The position numbers and the translations under genes were made by a program. Under the pieces are notes generated by a model. It was not told the DNA's origin. It made no database searches and saw nothing but the letters and a program-made list of their open reading frames with translations. Of a stretch of DNA of 64,000 nt, positions 1-14,752 are shown in pieces. Numbering within the stretch: the stretch's first letter is position 1; the number at the start of each line of letters is the position of its first letter. Source of the stretch: an uncultured Prochlorococcus sp. (GTDB lineage: Bacteria > Cyanobacteriota > Cyanobacteriia > PCC-6307 > Cyanobiaceae); contig CACNCF010000003.1 in the NCBI GenBank assembly GCA_902618795.1, positions 62,001-126,000 of the forward strand, read 5' to 3'.

Positions 1-42
1 CGTGCCGACATATTAGATCAACTTAAATCTTATTTAATTTAA
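1..42 (+). CDS. C-terminal end of a CDS truncated by the window edge (...RADILDQLKSYLI*)
   Basis: Open frame 1 from base 1 to TAA at 40-42; too short to identify. Confidence 0.3.
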   Translation, partial: RADILDQLKSYLI

Positions 43-59
43 ATAATGAATTGGAAATA

Positions 60-152
60 TTATCCAGGAATATTTCTTTCTATATAAGCGTCAGTTAAAG
101 CTAGGATTAACCCCAATAATGTTGAAAATATAGCAATTTCAGTTGATTCCAT
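60..152 (-). CDS. Putative 30-aa single-span membrane mini-protein (MESTEIAIFSTLLGLILALTDAYIERNIPG)
   Basis: ATG at 152..150, TAA at 62..60; hydrophobic core followed by charged tail. Not in the supplied ORF track because of length. Confidence 0.4.
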   Translation of the reverse strand: MESTEIAIFSTLLGLILALTDAYIERNIPG

Positions 153-249
153 TTTATTTTTGAATTACCCCTAGTTTGCTAAATAATTCAAAGTTCAGCA
201 ACAAAACTAATAACTTACTATAGTACTTATATACTATTAGTTATTTATT

Positions 250-498
250 GTGAGCTCAGCAACTCCTGAGTTTCTTTTCGTTAGGCCTGGTGATTATGTC
301 GCAATTAAAAAAGAAAATTGCGAAGATACTAAGGAAAAGGATGAAAATTATTGGGTCGGTCAAGTTATCGACTGTATTGGAGGAGCTAGAAATCCAAATT
401 CATGGACCTTGTTTCAAGTTGCCAATATTGACAATGGAGAGATCACTATAATCAACGCCGATATTGTAGAAAAAATTTTGAAAACTTCTGGAAGTTAA
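250..498 (+). CDS. Small conserved picocyanobacterial protein, DUF3104-like
   Basis: 82-aa ORF with FVRPGDYVAIKKE...WVGQVIDCIGGARNPNSWTLFQVANIDNG; GTG start. Confidence 0.6.
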   Translation: MSSATPEFLFVRPGDYVAIKKENCEDTKEKDENYWVGQVIDCIGGARNPNSWTLFQVANIDNGEITIINADIVEKILKTSGS

Positions 499-564
499 TC
501 TTAATCAAACAAACTTCTTTCAGTATTACAGAAACAAAAGGTAAAATGCAGGCTTTAAAAGGTA

Positions 565-1455
565 TTACCCCAATTCCAAGCAGGCAAGCCCGTATACTTG
601 ATTCATTGGGCAGGAAGGTTTAATGCCTTTATACATTCTGTAAGTTTTTGATATTACCTCAAATCCCAAACTAGATAAAAGATAATTTGCGTAAGGATTC
701 AGATTAGAGCAATCCAATAAAATTTGGGAATCTAATTCACCAACCAACTTCCTTATTAATAGTTCAGCAAGTGGTGGAGTATCCGCCAAAAGAGGTCCGA
801 TTCTCCAACCTTGCCTATTATCCTCCAAGACACAAGGTCTTATTCTGCCAAATCCATGGCACATCCCATTATTATCGACAATTGCACTGACATTACCATG
901 AGAATTTTTCAACCAGTCATTTAGAAAATGTGGCCTGGGACTAGGCTCTCTTTGATCATCATAAATTAAGACTGCTTCAGAAGAAATTTTATTACCCGGG
1001 ACAACTTTAAAAGAATGAAATTGATCTTTATAGAAATTTCTCAATGGCAAATCTTGAGAACCATTTAATTTCCATCGATTTGTAATGGAAGATTTTCTAA
1101 ACCCCCACTTTGCGTAATCATTTAATCTATCTGGGGCAGCCTCAAGACCAATACAATCAACATTTTTCAAATATTCGAGGGCATGTTTCCACAATCTCAC
1201 TCCATATCCATTATTCCTGAATTCTTTTTTAACGATAAATAAACCCATAAAACCATACGAGGAATTATATTTTATACACGCAATAGAGCCTATAGGATTA
1301 TTGTCTAAACAAGCTACCCATACCCCTTGTTTATCTGTATTTCTATAAATTGATAAATCATCCATTCCAGGAGAAAATCCTTCTAACCTTGCCCAGTTTG
1401 TTACTTCTGGTATTTCATTTATAGATATCAATCTAATTGAAAATTTTTCCCTCAT
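565..1455 (-). CDS. GNAT-family N-acetyltransferase
   Basis: 296-aa ORF; GLFIVKKEFRNNGYGVRLWKHALEYLK resembles GNAT motif A. Confidence 0.8.
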   Translation of the reverse strand: MREKFSIRLISINEIPEVTNWARLEGFSPGMDDLSIYRNTDKQGVWVACLDNNPIGSIACIKYNSSYGFMGLFIVKKEFRNNGYGVRLWKHALEYLKNVDCIGLEAAPDRLNDYAKWGFRKSSITNRWKLNGSQDLPLRNFYKDQFHSFKVVPGNKISSEAVLIYDDQREPSPRPHFLNDWLKNSHGNVSAIVDNNGMCHGFGRIRPCVLEDNRQGWRIGPLLADTPPLAELLIRKLVGELDSQILLDCSNLNPYANYLLSSLGFEVISKTYRMYKGIKPSCPMNQVYGLACLELG

Positions 1456-1611
1456 AGAAATATACTAACCAAGAAAAATTTGAATTTTTAAAAGCAATAT
1501 TAATAAATTTGATTATTTCTCATAAATCATTCGCTTTGATTTAACTGCCTAAAAACCTTAATTATTTACAATTTATCCTCTGATATATTTAATACTATTC
1601 AAAGGTAAAAA

Positions 1612-3003
1612 ATGAAAATTTCTGATAAATTTCATTTAGAAGACATCTATAAATTAAAAAATACAGTTCTCACTGGTAAAACTGAAGATATAAAATGGCG
1701 GATTCATCATATCAATATAGTTTCTAAACTTTTGGATGAAAATAAAAAAGAGATAATTAAATCACTTTTTGTTGATCTCGGCAAATCTGAAATTGAAGGA
1801 CTTTCAGAAATCCTTTTAGTGAAAGAAGAAATTTCACTTATAAAAAAGAAACTCAATTATTGGATGCGACCAAAAAAGATTGATACCCCTTTTTATCTTT
1901 TTCCATCATCCTCCAAAGTTATTTATGAACCTCTTGGGTGTGTCTTAATTCTTGGTCCTTATAATTATCCATTACTTTATATTTTAAAACCATTGGTAAA
2001 TATTTTCTCAGCAGGAAATACTGCAGTTATAAAACCATCAGAGAAATGTCCTGCAACCTCAAAACTTATTAAAAAGCTTACTTCCAAATATTTCCGCAAA
2101 GATGTCCTAATAACAGTAGAGGGTGATAGTAAACAATCCATAAAATTAATTGAACAAAATTTTGACCACATTTTTTTTACAGGAAGTACTGAAACTGGAA
2201 AATCTATAATGAAATTAGCTTCAAAAAACTTAACTCCATTAACTCTTGAGTTAAGCGGAACAAATCCTGTAATTGTTTTCAAGAATGCAAATTTAGAAGT
2301 TGCTGCAAAAAGAATTGTTTGGGGTAAATTTTTTAATTCTGGTCAATCCTGCATGGCTCCGAATCATATCTTTGTAGATAAAGAAATTGAAAATATTTTT
2401 CTAGAAAAATTAAAGAAATACATAGTAAGTTTTTACGGAGATAATCCAATTATTTCCGAAAACCTATCAAAATTGGAGAAAAAACAATTTACATCAACTG
2501 TAGAAATTCTCAAACAATTTAAAAAAGAAAAAAGAATTTTATTTGGAGGAACTTTTAGTAAAAAAAAGTTGAAAATATCTCCTACAATTTTGAGAACTAA
2601 ATTAAATGAAACAGATATTTTGCAGAAAGAATTATTCAGTTCACTTCTTCCAGTCATTGGAATTAATAATGAGGAATCAGCTTTAAAACAGATTAGTCAA
2701 ACATCAAAACCCTTAGCAATCTATTTATTTGGAGGCAATAAAAAAATCCATAATCATATTTCAAAAGTAACCAGCTCTGGAACAATTTGTATAAATGATG
2801 TGATGTTACCAGTCCTTATTCCAAATTTACCGTTTGGAGGCGTTGGGCAAAGTGGTATTGGTAAATTTCATGGAGAAGAAGGTTTTCGAAATTTTTCAAA
2901 TCAAAAATCTATTACTTTTAAAGGTTTTTTGTTTGATTCAAATTTGCGGTATCCCCCCTATGAAAGAGTAAAGAAATTTTTAAAGTTTATTTTTCAGGTT
3001 TAA
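1612..3003 (+). CDS. Aldehyde dehydrogenase family protein
   Basis: 463-aa ORF; ILGPYNYPLLYILKPLVNIFSAGNTAVIKPSE, FFTGSTETGKSIM, LELSGTNPVIV, GQSCMAPNH, PFGGVGQSGIGKFHGEEGF. Confidence 0.92.
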   Translation: MKISDKFHLEDIYKLKNTVLTGKTEDIKWRIHHINIVSKLLDENKKEIIKSLFVDLGKSEIEGLSEILLVKEEISLIKKKLNYWMRPKKIDTPFYLFPSSSKVIYEPLGCVLILGPYNYPLLYILKPLVNIFSAGNTAVIKPSEKCPATSKLIKKLTSKYFRKDVLITVEGDSKQSIKLIEQNFDHIFFTGSTETGKSIMKLASKNLTPLTLELSGTNPVIVFKNANLEVAAKRIVWGKFFNSGQSCMAPNHIFVDKEIENIFLEKLKKYIVSFYGDNPIISENLSKLEKKQFTSTVEILKQFKKEKRILFGGTFSKKKLKISPTILRTKLNETDILQKELFSSLLPVIGINNEESALKQISQTSKPLAIYLFGGNKKIHNHISKVTSSGTICINDVMLPVLIPNLPFGGVGQSGIGKFHGEEGFRNFSNQKSITFKGFLFDSNLRYPPYERVKKFLKFIFQV

Positions 3004-3067
3004 ATTACTTAAATTGTTTTCAAAAACCCTAGCGATTTTAAATTTAAAGATTATCTTTAAATAAATA

Positions 3068-3838
3068 GTGAGTTTTATGAAATTTGCATTTTTAGTAATT
3101 GCCATATTTATTAATTTTTTTAATCACTCATTGATGAAATCAGAAGAAAAAATATTTTCAGCAAAAAATAAAATTGAGAATATTGCTAGAAAAGAATCAA
3201 TTACAGAAGAAAAAACTCAATTAAACAAAATTCATATTGTAAAAAGTGGAGATACATTATCAAGCATTTCAAAATTATATTCGATTAATAAAGATTTAAT
3301 TATTAAATTGAATAACTTAAAAGATGAAAATTATATCTTTGTTGGCCAAAATCTAATTATCTCCGAATCTACTGAAAATCTTACAAAACAATCAGATTTA
3401 ATTAATAATTATCATATTGTTCAAACTGGTGAAAATCTTACTGACATATCAAACAAATATACTTTAAAAGTAATAGAACTGATAGAAATTAATAATCTCA
3501 ATAATCCTGATTCAATAAAAGTTGGTCAAAAGCTCATAATAAGCAAAAAGAACACAATTAATTTAGAAAATAATGAAACAACTGAAAAGAAAAAAAATAA
3601 TGAATTACTTGAGTTAGAAAAAAAAATTTATGGACCTATAGTTATCCAAAGTAAATCATCTAAAGATAATAATGATAGAAAAATTTTAAACGTACTAAAT
3701 CAAGAAAATAAAAAACTGATTCTTTCAATCAATTGTGATAAAAGGGAATTAGATGTAAGAATACCTGGCAGGAAATGGATGGGAAGTAAGCCTGCTAAAG
3801 AGGAATTCGAAAATAATTTAATAAATGATTTTTGTTAA
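3068..3838 (+). CDS. LysM-domain protein (two LysM repeats, N-terminal signal-like segment)
   Basis: HIVKSGDTLSSISKLYSINKDLIIKLNNL...GQNLIIS and YHIVQTGENLTDISNKYTLKVIELIEINNL...GQKLIIS; GTG start. Confidence 0.85.
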   Translation: MSFMKFAFLVIAIFINFFNHSLMKSEEKIFSAKNKIENIARKESITEEKTQLNKIHIVKSGDTLSSISKLYSINKDLIIKLNNLKDENYIFVGQNLIISESTENLTKQSDLINNYHIVQTGENLTDISNKYTLKVIELIEINNLNNPDSIKVGQKLIISKKNTINLENNETTEKKKNNELLELEKKIYGPIVIQSKSSKDNNDRKILNVLNQENKKLILSINCDKRELDVRIPGRKWMGSKPAKEEFENNLINDFC

Positions 3839-3918
3839 AACTTTTAATTAATATGTGTGAATAATTTGTCTAAGAATATTAATGATGGGTTATTCTACAA
3901 AAAGTTAAATTAATAGTA

Positions 3919-4128
3919 ATGGCAATTTCAAGAGGAGATCTCGTAAGAGTAAAAAGACCAGAATCATATTGGTACAATGAAATAGGTAAAGTTGCTTCAG
4001 TCGATACCTCAGGTATTAAATATAACTGTGTAGTAAGATTCGATAAAGTAAATTACGCTGGGATTAGCGGAACTGATGGTGGAGCAAATACAAATAATTT
4101 CGCTGAAAGTGAATTAGAGAAAGCTTAA
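3919..4128 (+). CDS. psaE: Photosystem I reaction center subunit IV
   Basis: 69 aa, [48 protein letters not shown]; characteristic PsaE. Confidence 0.97.
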   Translation: MAISRGDLVRVKRPESYWYNEIGKVASVDTSGIKYNCVVRFDKVNYAGISGTDGGANTNNFAESELEKA

Positions 4129-4132
4129 ATAA

Positions 4133-5011
4133 TTGCCTGAATTACCTGAAGTAGAAACAGTTCGCAGAGGTTTAGAGCAAAAACTTAATAACTTTATTAT
4201 TAAAAAAGTAGAAGTCTGTAGGGATTCAACTATTGCATTCCCAAAAAATAAAGAAGAATTCATTAAAGGACTTCTTAACTCACTTATTTATAAATGGGAT
4301 AGAAGAGGAAAATATTTAATAGCTCAGTTAAAAGAAGTTCAAAATGAGAGTGATCAATTTCCTCTAGAAAATTTTCAAAATAACGGATTTCTTGTAGTCC
4401 ATTTAAGAATGACCGGATATTTCAAATTTATTAATAACTCTACTCCTCCCTGTAAACATACAAGAATAAGATTTTTCGATAAGAACAATATTGAGCTTAG
4501 ATATATTGACGTAAGAAGTTTTGGTCAAATGTGGTGGATTAATAAAGACCAATCGCTTAACAAAATAATTAAAGGATTAGGTTCATTAGGACCAGAGCCA
4601 TTTTCTAAAGAATTTGATGCAAATTACCTTAAGAAAGTTATTTCAAAAAGAACAAAGTCTATAAAAGCTATTTTATTAGATCAAACAATTGTGGCAGGTA
4701 TAGGTAATATTTATGCGGATGAAAGTTTATACTCTGCTGGCATCTCACCCTTTAGGGAAGCTCGAACAATAAAAAAGAATGAGTTAATGAAGCTTAAAGA
4801 ATCAATTATAACTGTATTAAAAAAAAGTATTGGTTCTGGGGGTACTACATTTAGCGATTTTAGGGACTTGGAAGGAGAGAATGGGAATTTTGGTTTACAG
4901 ACAAATGTCTATAGGAGAAATGGAAAAGAATGTCGTAAATGTGGAAATTTAATTGAAAGACAAAAAATTACTGGAAGAAGTACCCATTGGTGTCCTAGAT
5001 GTCAAAAATAA
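4133..5011 (+). CDS. mutM: Formamidopyrimidine-DNA glycosylase
   Basis: [15 protein letters not shown]-terminus, [12 protein letters not shown]-terminal zinc finger [28 protein letters not shown] start 5 bp after psaE stop. Confidence 0.96.
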   Translation: MPELPEVETVRRGLEQKLNNFIIKKVEVCRDSTIAFPKNKEEFIKGLLNSLIYKWDRRGKYLIAQLKEVQNESDQFPLENFQNNGFLVVHLRMTGYFKFINNSTPPCKHTRIRFFDKNNIELRYIDVRSFGQMWWINKDQSLNKIIKGLGSLGPEPFSKEFDANYLKKVISKRTKSIKAILLDQTIVAGIGNIYADESLYSAGISPFREARTIKKNELMKLKESIITVLKKSIGSGGTTFSDFRDLEGENGNFGLQTNVYRRNGKECRKCGNLIERQKITGRSTHWCPRCQK

Positions 5012-5045
5012 AAAAGGGTTTACTCAAGAGGAGTAAACCCTTTTA
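5012..5045. terminator. Probable bidirectional intrinsic terminator between mutM and the convergent rRNA operon
   Basis: Inverted repeat AAAAGGGTTTACTC-aagag-GAGTAAACCCTTTT with A-rich and T-rich flanks. Confidence 0.85.
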
Positions 5046-5055
5046 AATATTTTTA

Positions 5056-5172
5056 CCTGGCATTGAGCTATTTTCTCAAGGGGCTACCCCCTAAATATTT
5101 TCGCCGCTGATGCGTTTCACAACCGAGTTCGAGATGGATCGGAGTGGTTCCACATCGCCATGAACACCAGGA
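5056..5172 (-). rRNA. rrf: 5S ribosomal RNA
   Basis: About 117 nt with terminal complementarity (TCCTGGTGTTCATGGCGATGTGG... in reverse complement); directly downstream of 23S. Confidence 0.92.
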
Positions 5173-5237
5173 TAGGGTGAACCTTGAGAACTGCATAGAA
5201 AATTATATAAATTAAAAACAATAAATTAAGTTTATTT

Positions 5238-8112
<2,875 letters not shown>

Positions 8113-8368
8113 ATAACTTCAAAAATTGAAGCATCAGCTTAATAGAATTGTTATTAGTGCATTCGCACAAATAATAAATCTGCATCATTAAAGATGCTTA
8201 TTGTCTTTAAAAATAATCTATGCAGTTGTCAAGGTTCTCTGAAAACAATGAAATTAATCCAATGAGTCCAGCATCTTAATGAATTCATTAGGAAGCTAGA
8301 TTCTTTCAGAATTTGATCACAACTCAAAACATTTCCTTTCTACCGGTTATGGAAGAGGTGGTAATCAG

Positions 8369-8441
8369 TGGAGGTAAGCGGACTCGAACCGCTGACATCC
8401 TGCTTGCAAAGCAGGCGCTCTACCAACTGAGCTATACCCCC
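8369..8441 (-). tRNA. tRNA-Ala (TGC)
   Basis: GGGGGTATAGCTCAGTTGGTAGAGCGCCTGCTTTGCAAGCAGGATGTCAGCGGTTCGAGTCCGCTTACCTCCA; cloverleaf in the 16S-23S spacer. Confidence 0.96.
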
Positions 8442-8453
8442 AACATAGAGATA

Positions 8454-8527
<74 letters not shown>

Positions 8528-8653
8528 AGGAAAAATAATGGGTGTGACCTAGAAAAACTTAGGAAATGAAATTCTTAATTAATTTAAGAACGTGAGATAC
8601 CGATCGACCTAAGGTGACAAAATAATAATATTAAACATTTTGTTGTCTCCCTG

Positions 8654-10138
<1,485 letters not shown>

Positions 10139-10740
10139 GTTCAAATCCTTTTGTAGATAAATCTACTCAAATTGAATTGCTTTACCCAAATAAAAACTTC
10201 AGTTTATGTATTTAGTTTCAGCCTCCTTAAATTTTAAGGATTACATTGAGTGCACATTAAAAAATTTTTAAAGTGACTTTCCAAGATCTCAGATCCGTTT
10301 GCATCAAAGCCAAAAGTTAGCAATTGATGACATTTTTATATATTCTTGACGGGACCTCACACTTATATTGCATGTACATCTCGAGATAACCAAAAATGAA
10401 TTTCAATTATTCTTGACGCAATAAAAGCATCAGTTCCTAAGTTTTTAAATTTTCTAGGTGCGGAGTTAAACAACTAGTGAATAACTCATTTGAAGGGAAA
10501 ACCCTTCTTCTGGCAAGAAATAATGATCAAAATCAAATCTCTAGAAAATTCATAAATTTACCAAAAATCAGATTTAAGGTAATCGGTTGAATAATGCAAA
10601 AAATATATTTTTGCCCAGAAGGAAATACTAAACCATCCCACCGTAATTGTGCAACCTTTTATACAAAAATTTTTTATTAATTTTTTATTTGTTCAAAGTC
10701 TCTTTAAAGAACTAGGCTTAAATAAAGGGATATAAATGAA

Positions 10741-12180
10741 ATGGCAGAAAGATTTAGTCAAAAAAATCTAAGAGTAAGACCAAGTTCCGATGAGGAAAAA
10801 ATTGTAACAAATGCAAAAAAACACTTCGAAAAGACTTTGGTTGAAATCTCAGGCGAGTTGGTAGGGAGCGTTGCTGCACTTGAACATCCAACAAAAAATA
10901 AAAAATTAAATTATGGAGAGATATTTTTAAGAGATAACGTTCCTGTAATGATTTACCTCATAACTCAAAAACGGTATGAAATTGTCAAAAAGTTCCTAAC
11001 TGTGTGTCTTGAATTACAAAGCTCTAATTACCAAACACGTGGAGTATTTCCTACCAGTTTCATTGAAGAGAATGGAAAGCTTATTGGAGACTATGGTCAG
11101 AGATCAATAGGGAGGATTACTTCCGCTGATGCAAGTTTATGGTGGCCCATTTTATGTTGGTATTATGTCAATAAAAGCGGCGATTATGCCTTCGGAAAAA
11201 GTCAAAGTGTTCAAAGAGGTATTCAACTTTTACTAGATCTAGTTCTACATCCAACATTTGAGGGTACTCCAGTACTTTTTGTTCCAGATTGTGCATTTAT
11301 GATTGATAGGCCCATGGATGTATGGGGAGCACCCCTAGAAGTAGAAGTTTTACTCCATGGATGTTTAAAAAGTTGTATCAACTTAATGGAATTAAGTAGA
11401 GCAGATCATGTTAGTAGACTTTTAGACCAAAGACTTATTCTTACAAATCAATGGGTTAAGGATTTAGGAAGTTTTCTTTTAAAACATTATTGGGTTACCA
11501 GCCAAACAATGCAAATTTTAAGAAGAAGGCCAACTGAGCAGTATGGAGATGATCAACACTTCAATGAATTTAATGTTCAACCTCAAGTAGTTCCCTCATG
11601 GCTACAAGATTGGTTAGAGAATAGAGGAGGTTACTTAATAGGAAATATTAGGACAGGGAGGCCAGACTTTCGATTTTACAGTTTAGGAAACTCTTTGGCA
11701 TGTATGTTTGGAGTCCTACCTCCTGAAGAGCAAAGAGCTTTATTTAGATTAGTTTTACATAACAGACAGCATTTGATGGCACAAATGCCAATGAGGATTT
11801 GTCATCCTCATATGGATGTTGAAGAATGGCAAAACAAAACCGGATCGGATCCAAAGAATTGGCCTTGGAGTTACCATAACGGTGGTCATTGGCCAAGTTT
11901 GCTTTGGTTTTTTGGTGCAGCTGTTCTATTGCATCAAAAAAAATACGGTTCTGATGATGTGATTCTCATGGAAGAAATGAAATCTTTAATAGAGGAATCA
12001 TATTGGTGTCAACTTAATCAATTACCTAAGCAAGAATGGGCAGAATATTTTGATGGTCCTACAGGTACCTGGGTTGGACAACAATCGAGGACTTATCAAA
12101 CTTGGACAATTGTTGGTTTCTTGTTAATGAATCATTTCCTAAGAAATGAGTATAACGATTTAGATATGTTTAAGATTTAA
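10741..12180 (+). CDS. Alkaline/neutral invertase-like glycoside hydrolase (GH100 family)
   Basis: 479-aa ORF; GEIFLRDNVPVMIYLI, ITSADASLWWPILCWYY, WPWSYHNGGHWPSLLW, YFDGPTGTWVGQQSRTYQTWTIVGFL. Confidence 0.85.
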   Translation: MAERFSQKNLRVRPSSDEEKIVTNAKKHFEKTLVEISGELVGSVAALEHPTKNKKLNYGEIFLRDNVPVMIYLITQKRYEIVKKFLTVCLELQSSNYQTRGVFPTSFIEENGKLIGDYGQRSIGRITSADASLWWPILCWYYVNKSGDYAFGKSQSVQRGIQLLLDLVLHPTFEGTPVLFVPDCAFMIDRPMDVWGAPLEVEVLLHGCLKSCINLMELSRADHVSRLLDQRLILTNQWVKDLGSFLLKHYWVTSQTMQILRRRPTEQYGDDQHFNEFNVQPQVVPSWLQDWLENRGGYLIGNIRTGRPDFRFYSLGNSLACMFGVLPPEEQRALFRLVLHNRQHLMAQMPMRICHPHMDVEEWQNKTGSDPKNWPWSYHNGGHWPSLLWFFGAAVLLHQKKYGSDDVILMEEMKSLIEESYWCQLNQLPKQEWAEYFDGPTGTWVGQQSRTYQTWTIVGFLLMNHFLRNEYNDLDMFKI

Positions 12181-12182
12181 GC

Positions 12183-12665
12183 TTAAAATAATCCTAGAGT
12201 AAGTGATTTATCAATTGGCAAACACGCTCCAATACCAAGATAAATGGTTAGAAAAGTTCCGAACAAGAAAACAGACATTGCAATTGGTCTTCTAAATGGA
12301 TTAGAGAATTTATTAACGTTTTCAATAAAGGGTAAAATCATTAATCCTAGTGGAATTAATGTTTGAAGTGCAATACCCAAAAGTTTGTTAGGAACTACCC
12401 TAAGTATTTGAAAAACTGGATAAAGGTACCATTCAGGAAGTATTTCCAGGGGTGTTGCGAAGGGATTAGCTTTGTCTCCCAACATTGCAGGATCAAGAAC
12501 TGCTAATCCAACTACGCAAGCAATAGTTCCTAAGATAACTACAGGAAAGATATATAGTAAATCATTTGGCCAAGCTGGTTCACCATAATAATTATGGCCC
12601 ATACCTTTAGCTAACTTTGCCCTCAATTTTGGATCAGATAAATCTGGTTTCTTTAATGTAGACAT
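12183..12665 (-). CDS. petD: Cytochrome b6-f complex subunit IV
   Basis: 160 aa; [49 protein letters not shown]. Confidence 0.98.
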
Positions 12666-12698
12666 ATGGAGAACTAATAATAGTTTAAGTATAAGAGT

Positions 12699-13355
12699 TT
12701 ATAGAGGGCCTGAAATACCCTGTTTACGAATCATTAAAAAGTGCATCAACATGAAAACTGCTAATGACCATGGAAGTACAAAAGTATGAAGACTGTAAAA
12801 TCTGGTTAAAGTGGATTGACCAACACTTTCTCCTCCTCTTAGTAGTTCAACCATAAAGTCGCCAATTACTGGTATTGCAGCAGGAACACCTGAAACAATC
12901 TTAACTGCCCAATAACCAACCTGATCCCATGGCAGGGAATAACCTGTTACTCCAAATGCGACAGTTATGACTGCCATTACAACACCTGTAACCCAAGTTA
13001 ATTCTCGTGGCCTTTTAAAACCTCCGGTAAGATAAACCCTAAAGACATGAAGGATTAACATCAAAACCATCATTGATGCGCTCCACCTATGAACAGATCT
13101 TATTAGCCATCCAAAACTTACATCGGTCATTAAATAGCTGACTGAACTATAAGCTTGTGTAACTGTTGGCTTATAGTAAAAAGTCATTGCAAAACCTGTT
13201 GCAAATTGAATTAGGAAGCATACTAAGGTTATGCCTCCTAAACAATAAAAAATATTTACGTGAGGGGGTACGTACTTGGAAGTTACGTCGTCAGTTATGT
13301 CTTGGATTTCAAGCCTTTCTTGAAACCAGTCATAAACAGATGAAGAATTCGCCAT
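12699..13355 (-). CDS. petB: Cytochrome b6
   Basis: 218 aa; [55 protein letters not shown]-like core. Confidence 0.98.
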   Translation of the reverse strand: MANSSSVYDWFQERLEIQDITDDVTSKYVPPHVNIFYCLGGITLVCFLIQFATGFAMTFYYKPTVTQAYSSVSYLMTDVSFGWLIRSVHRWSASMMVLMLILHVFRVYLTGGFKRPRELTWVTGVVMAVITVAFGVTGYSLPWDQVGYWAVKIVSGVPAAIPVIGDFMVELLRGGESVGQSTLTRFYSLHTFVLPWSLAVFMLMHFLMIRKQGISGPL

Positions 13356-13404
13356 CCAAAAAAAATTAGCTTTGATATAAAGAGCTTACTTAAAATTCTT
13401 ATAC

Positions 13405-14721
13405 TTGGTGTTAACACTTAACCCAATGAATTCATCTTTTAACAAACTTTTAACATTCAAAACTTTGATCACTGCATCAATGATCATCTTTTTTTCTATC
13501 AATCTTTTGTTTATGGAAAGAGTGGATGCTCTCAGTGATAGCAAGCAATTAGTACTTGACGCTTGGACCTTAGTAAACGAAGGTTTTTATGATCCAGAAA
13601 AGTTTGATGAAATCCAATGGAAAAGAATCAGACAAAAAACATTACAGAAACAAATTGAAACAAGTGAAGAGGCTTATTCCGCAATTGAAGACATGTTAAG
13701 ACCTCTAGACGATCCCTACACGAGAGTTTTACGCCCAAAAGATTATGAACTACTGAAATCAAGTAATTTTGGAAGTGAAATCAATGGTGTTGGGCTTCAA
13801 TTAGGTGAAGATGAAGGCAATAAAGTCAAAGTTATTTCTACTCTTGGGGGTTCACCAGCTGAAGAAGCTGGAATAGTAAGCGGGGACTTGATAGAGACAG
13901 TGGACGGAATCTCATCAGAAAAATTAGGGCTTGCAAGCACTGCCTCTAAGTTAAGAGGTGAATCAGGGACAAAAGTTTTAGTTGAAGTATCTTCGAAATC
14001 AGGAGAAATTAGGGAAGTCGACCTAGAGAGGAGATCAGTAGATCTCAGACCAGTCAGAACGAAAAGATTAAGAGACGATTCTCACACAATAGGATATTTA
14101 AGGATAACTCAATTCAGCGAAAGCGTACCCAAAAAAGTTGAAGAGGCACTTCAAGAATTAAAAGAGAAAGAGGTTGAGGGCTTGATATTGGATCTTAGAA
14201 ATAATTCAGGTGGACTAGTAAGCTCAGGTATAGCAGTTGCAGACTCATTATTGAGTGAAAAACCGGTAGTGGAGACAAAAGATAGAAATGGGATCAAAGA
14301 TGCAATTATTTCTCAAAAAGAGACATCTTTTGATGGACCAATGGTGACTTTAGTAAATAAAGGTACTGCAAGTGCGAGTGAAATACTTGCTGGCTCTCTA
14401 CAGGATAATGATAGATCAATTCTTATGGGAGAACAAACTTATGGGAAAGGTTTAATTCAATCCCTAAAAAGTTTGGGAGAAGATAGTGGTATTGCTATAA
14501 CAGTGGCTAGTTACTTAACCCCTAAAGGAAATAATATTCAAGGCCAAGGTATGACTCCTGACAAATTACTTGATGTACCGGATACAAGTGATTATGGAAG
14601 TACTGACGATAAGTGGTTGAGGAATGCAGAATTATTTCTGGGGTCGCTTTTAGAAAAAGAAGAAGTTTCAGTTCAAACAATTGAATTTAATAATGAAGAA
14701 ATTAACTCTTTAAATGGCTAA
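13405..14721 (+). CDS. ctpA: Carboxyl-terminal processing protease (S41 family)
   Basis: PDZ (GVGLQLGEDEGNKVKVISTLGGSPAEEAGI) and S41 core (DLRNNSGGLVSSGIAVADSLL, GTASASEILAGSLQDN, GKGLIQ). True start may be the ATG at 13426. Confidence 0.93.
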   Translation: MVLTLNPMNSSFNKLLTFKTLITASMIIFFSINLLFMERVDALSDSKQLVLDAWTLVNEGFYDPEKFDEIQWKRIRQKTLQKQIETSEEAYSAIEDMLRPLDDPYTRVLRPKDYELLKSSNFGSEINGVGLQLGEDEGNKVKVISTLGGSPAEEAGIVSGDLIETVDGISSEKLGLASTASKLRGESGTKVLVEVSSKSGEIREVDLERRSVDLRPVRTKRLRDDSHTIGYLRITQFSESVPKKVEEALQELKEKEVEGLILDLRNNSGGLVSSGIAVADSLLSEKPVVETKDRNGIKDAIISQKETSFDGPMVTLVNKGTASASEILAGSLQDNDRSILMGEQTYGKGLIQSLKSLGEDSGIAITVASYLTPKGNNIQGQGMTPDKLLDVPDTSDYGSTDDKWLRNAELFLGSLLEKEEVSVQTIEFNNEEINSLNG

Positions 14722-14752
14722 AAATTGAAAAAAAAATCTTAAAAATAAAAAT

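Noticed and set aside
1977-2657. Minus-strand ORFs antisense to the aldehyde dehydrogenase
   Set aside because: Shadow ORFs of a strongly supported gene; no domain recognised. The same applies to antisense ORFs in minD, minE, psbB, chlD, folK, NUDIX, photolyase, hisB, ycf48 and others.
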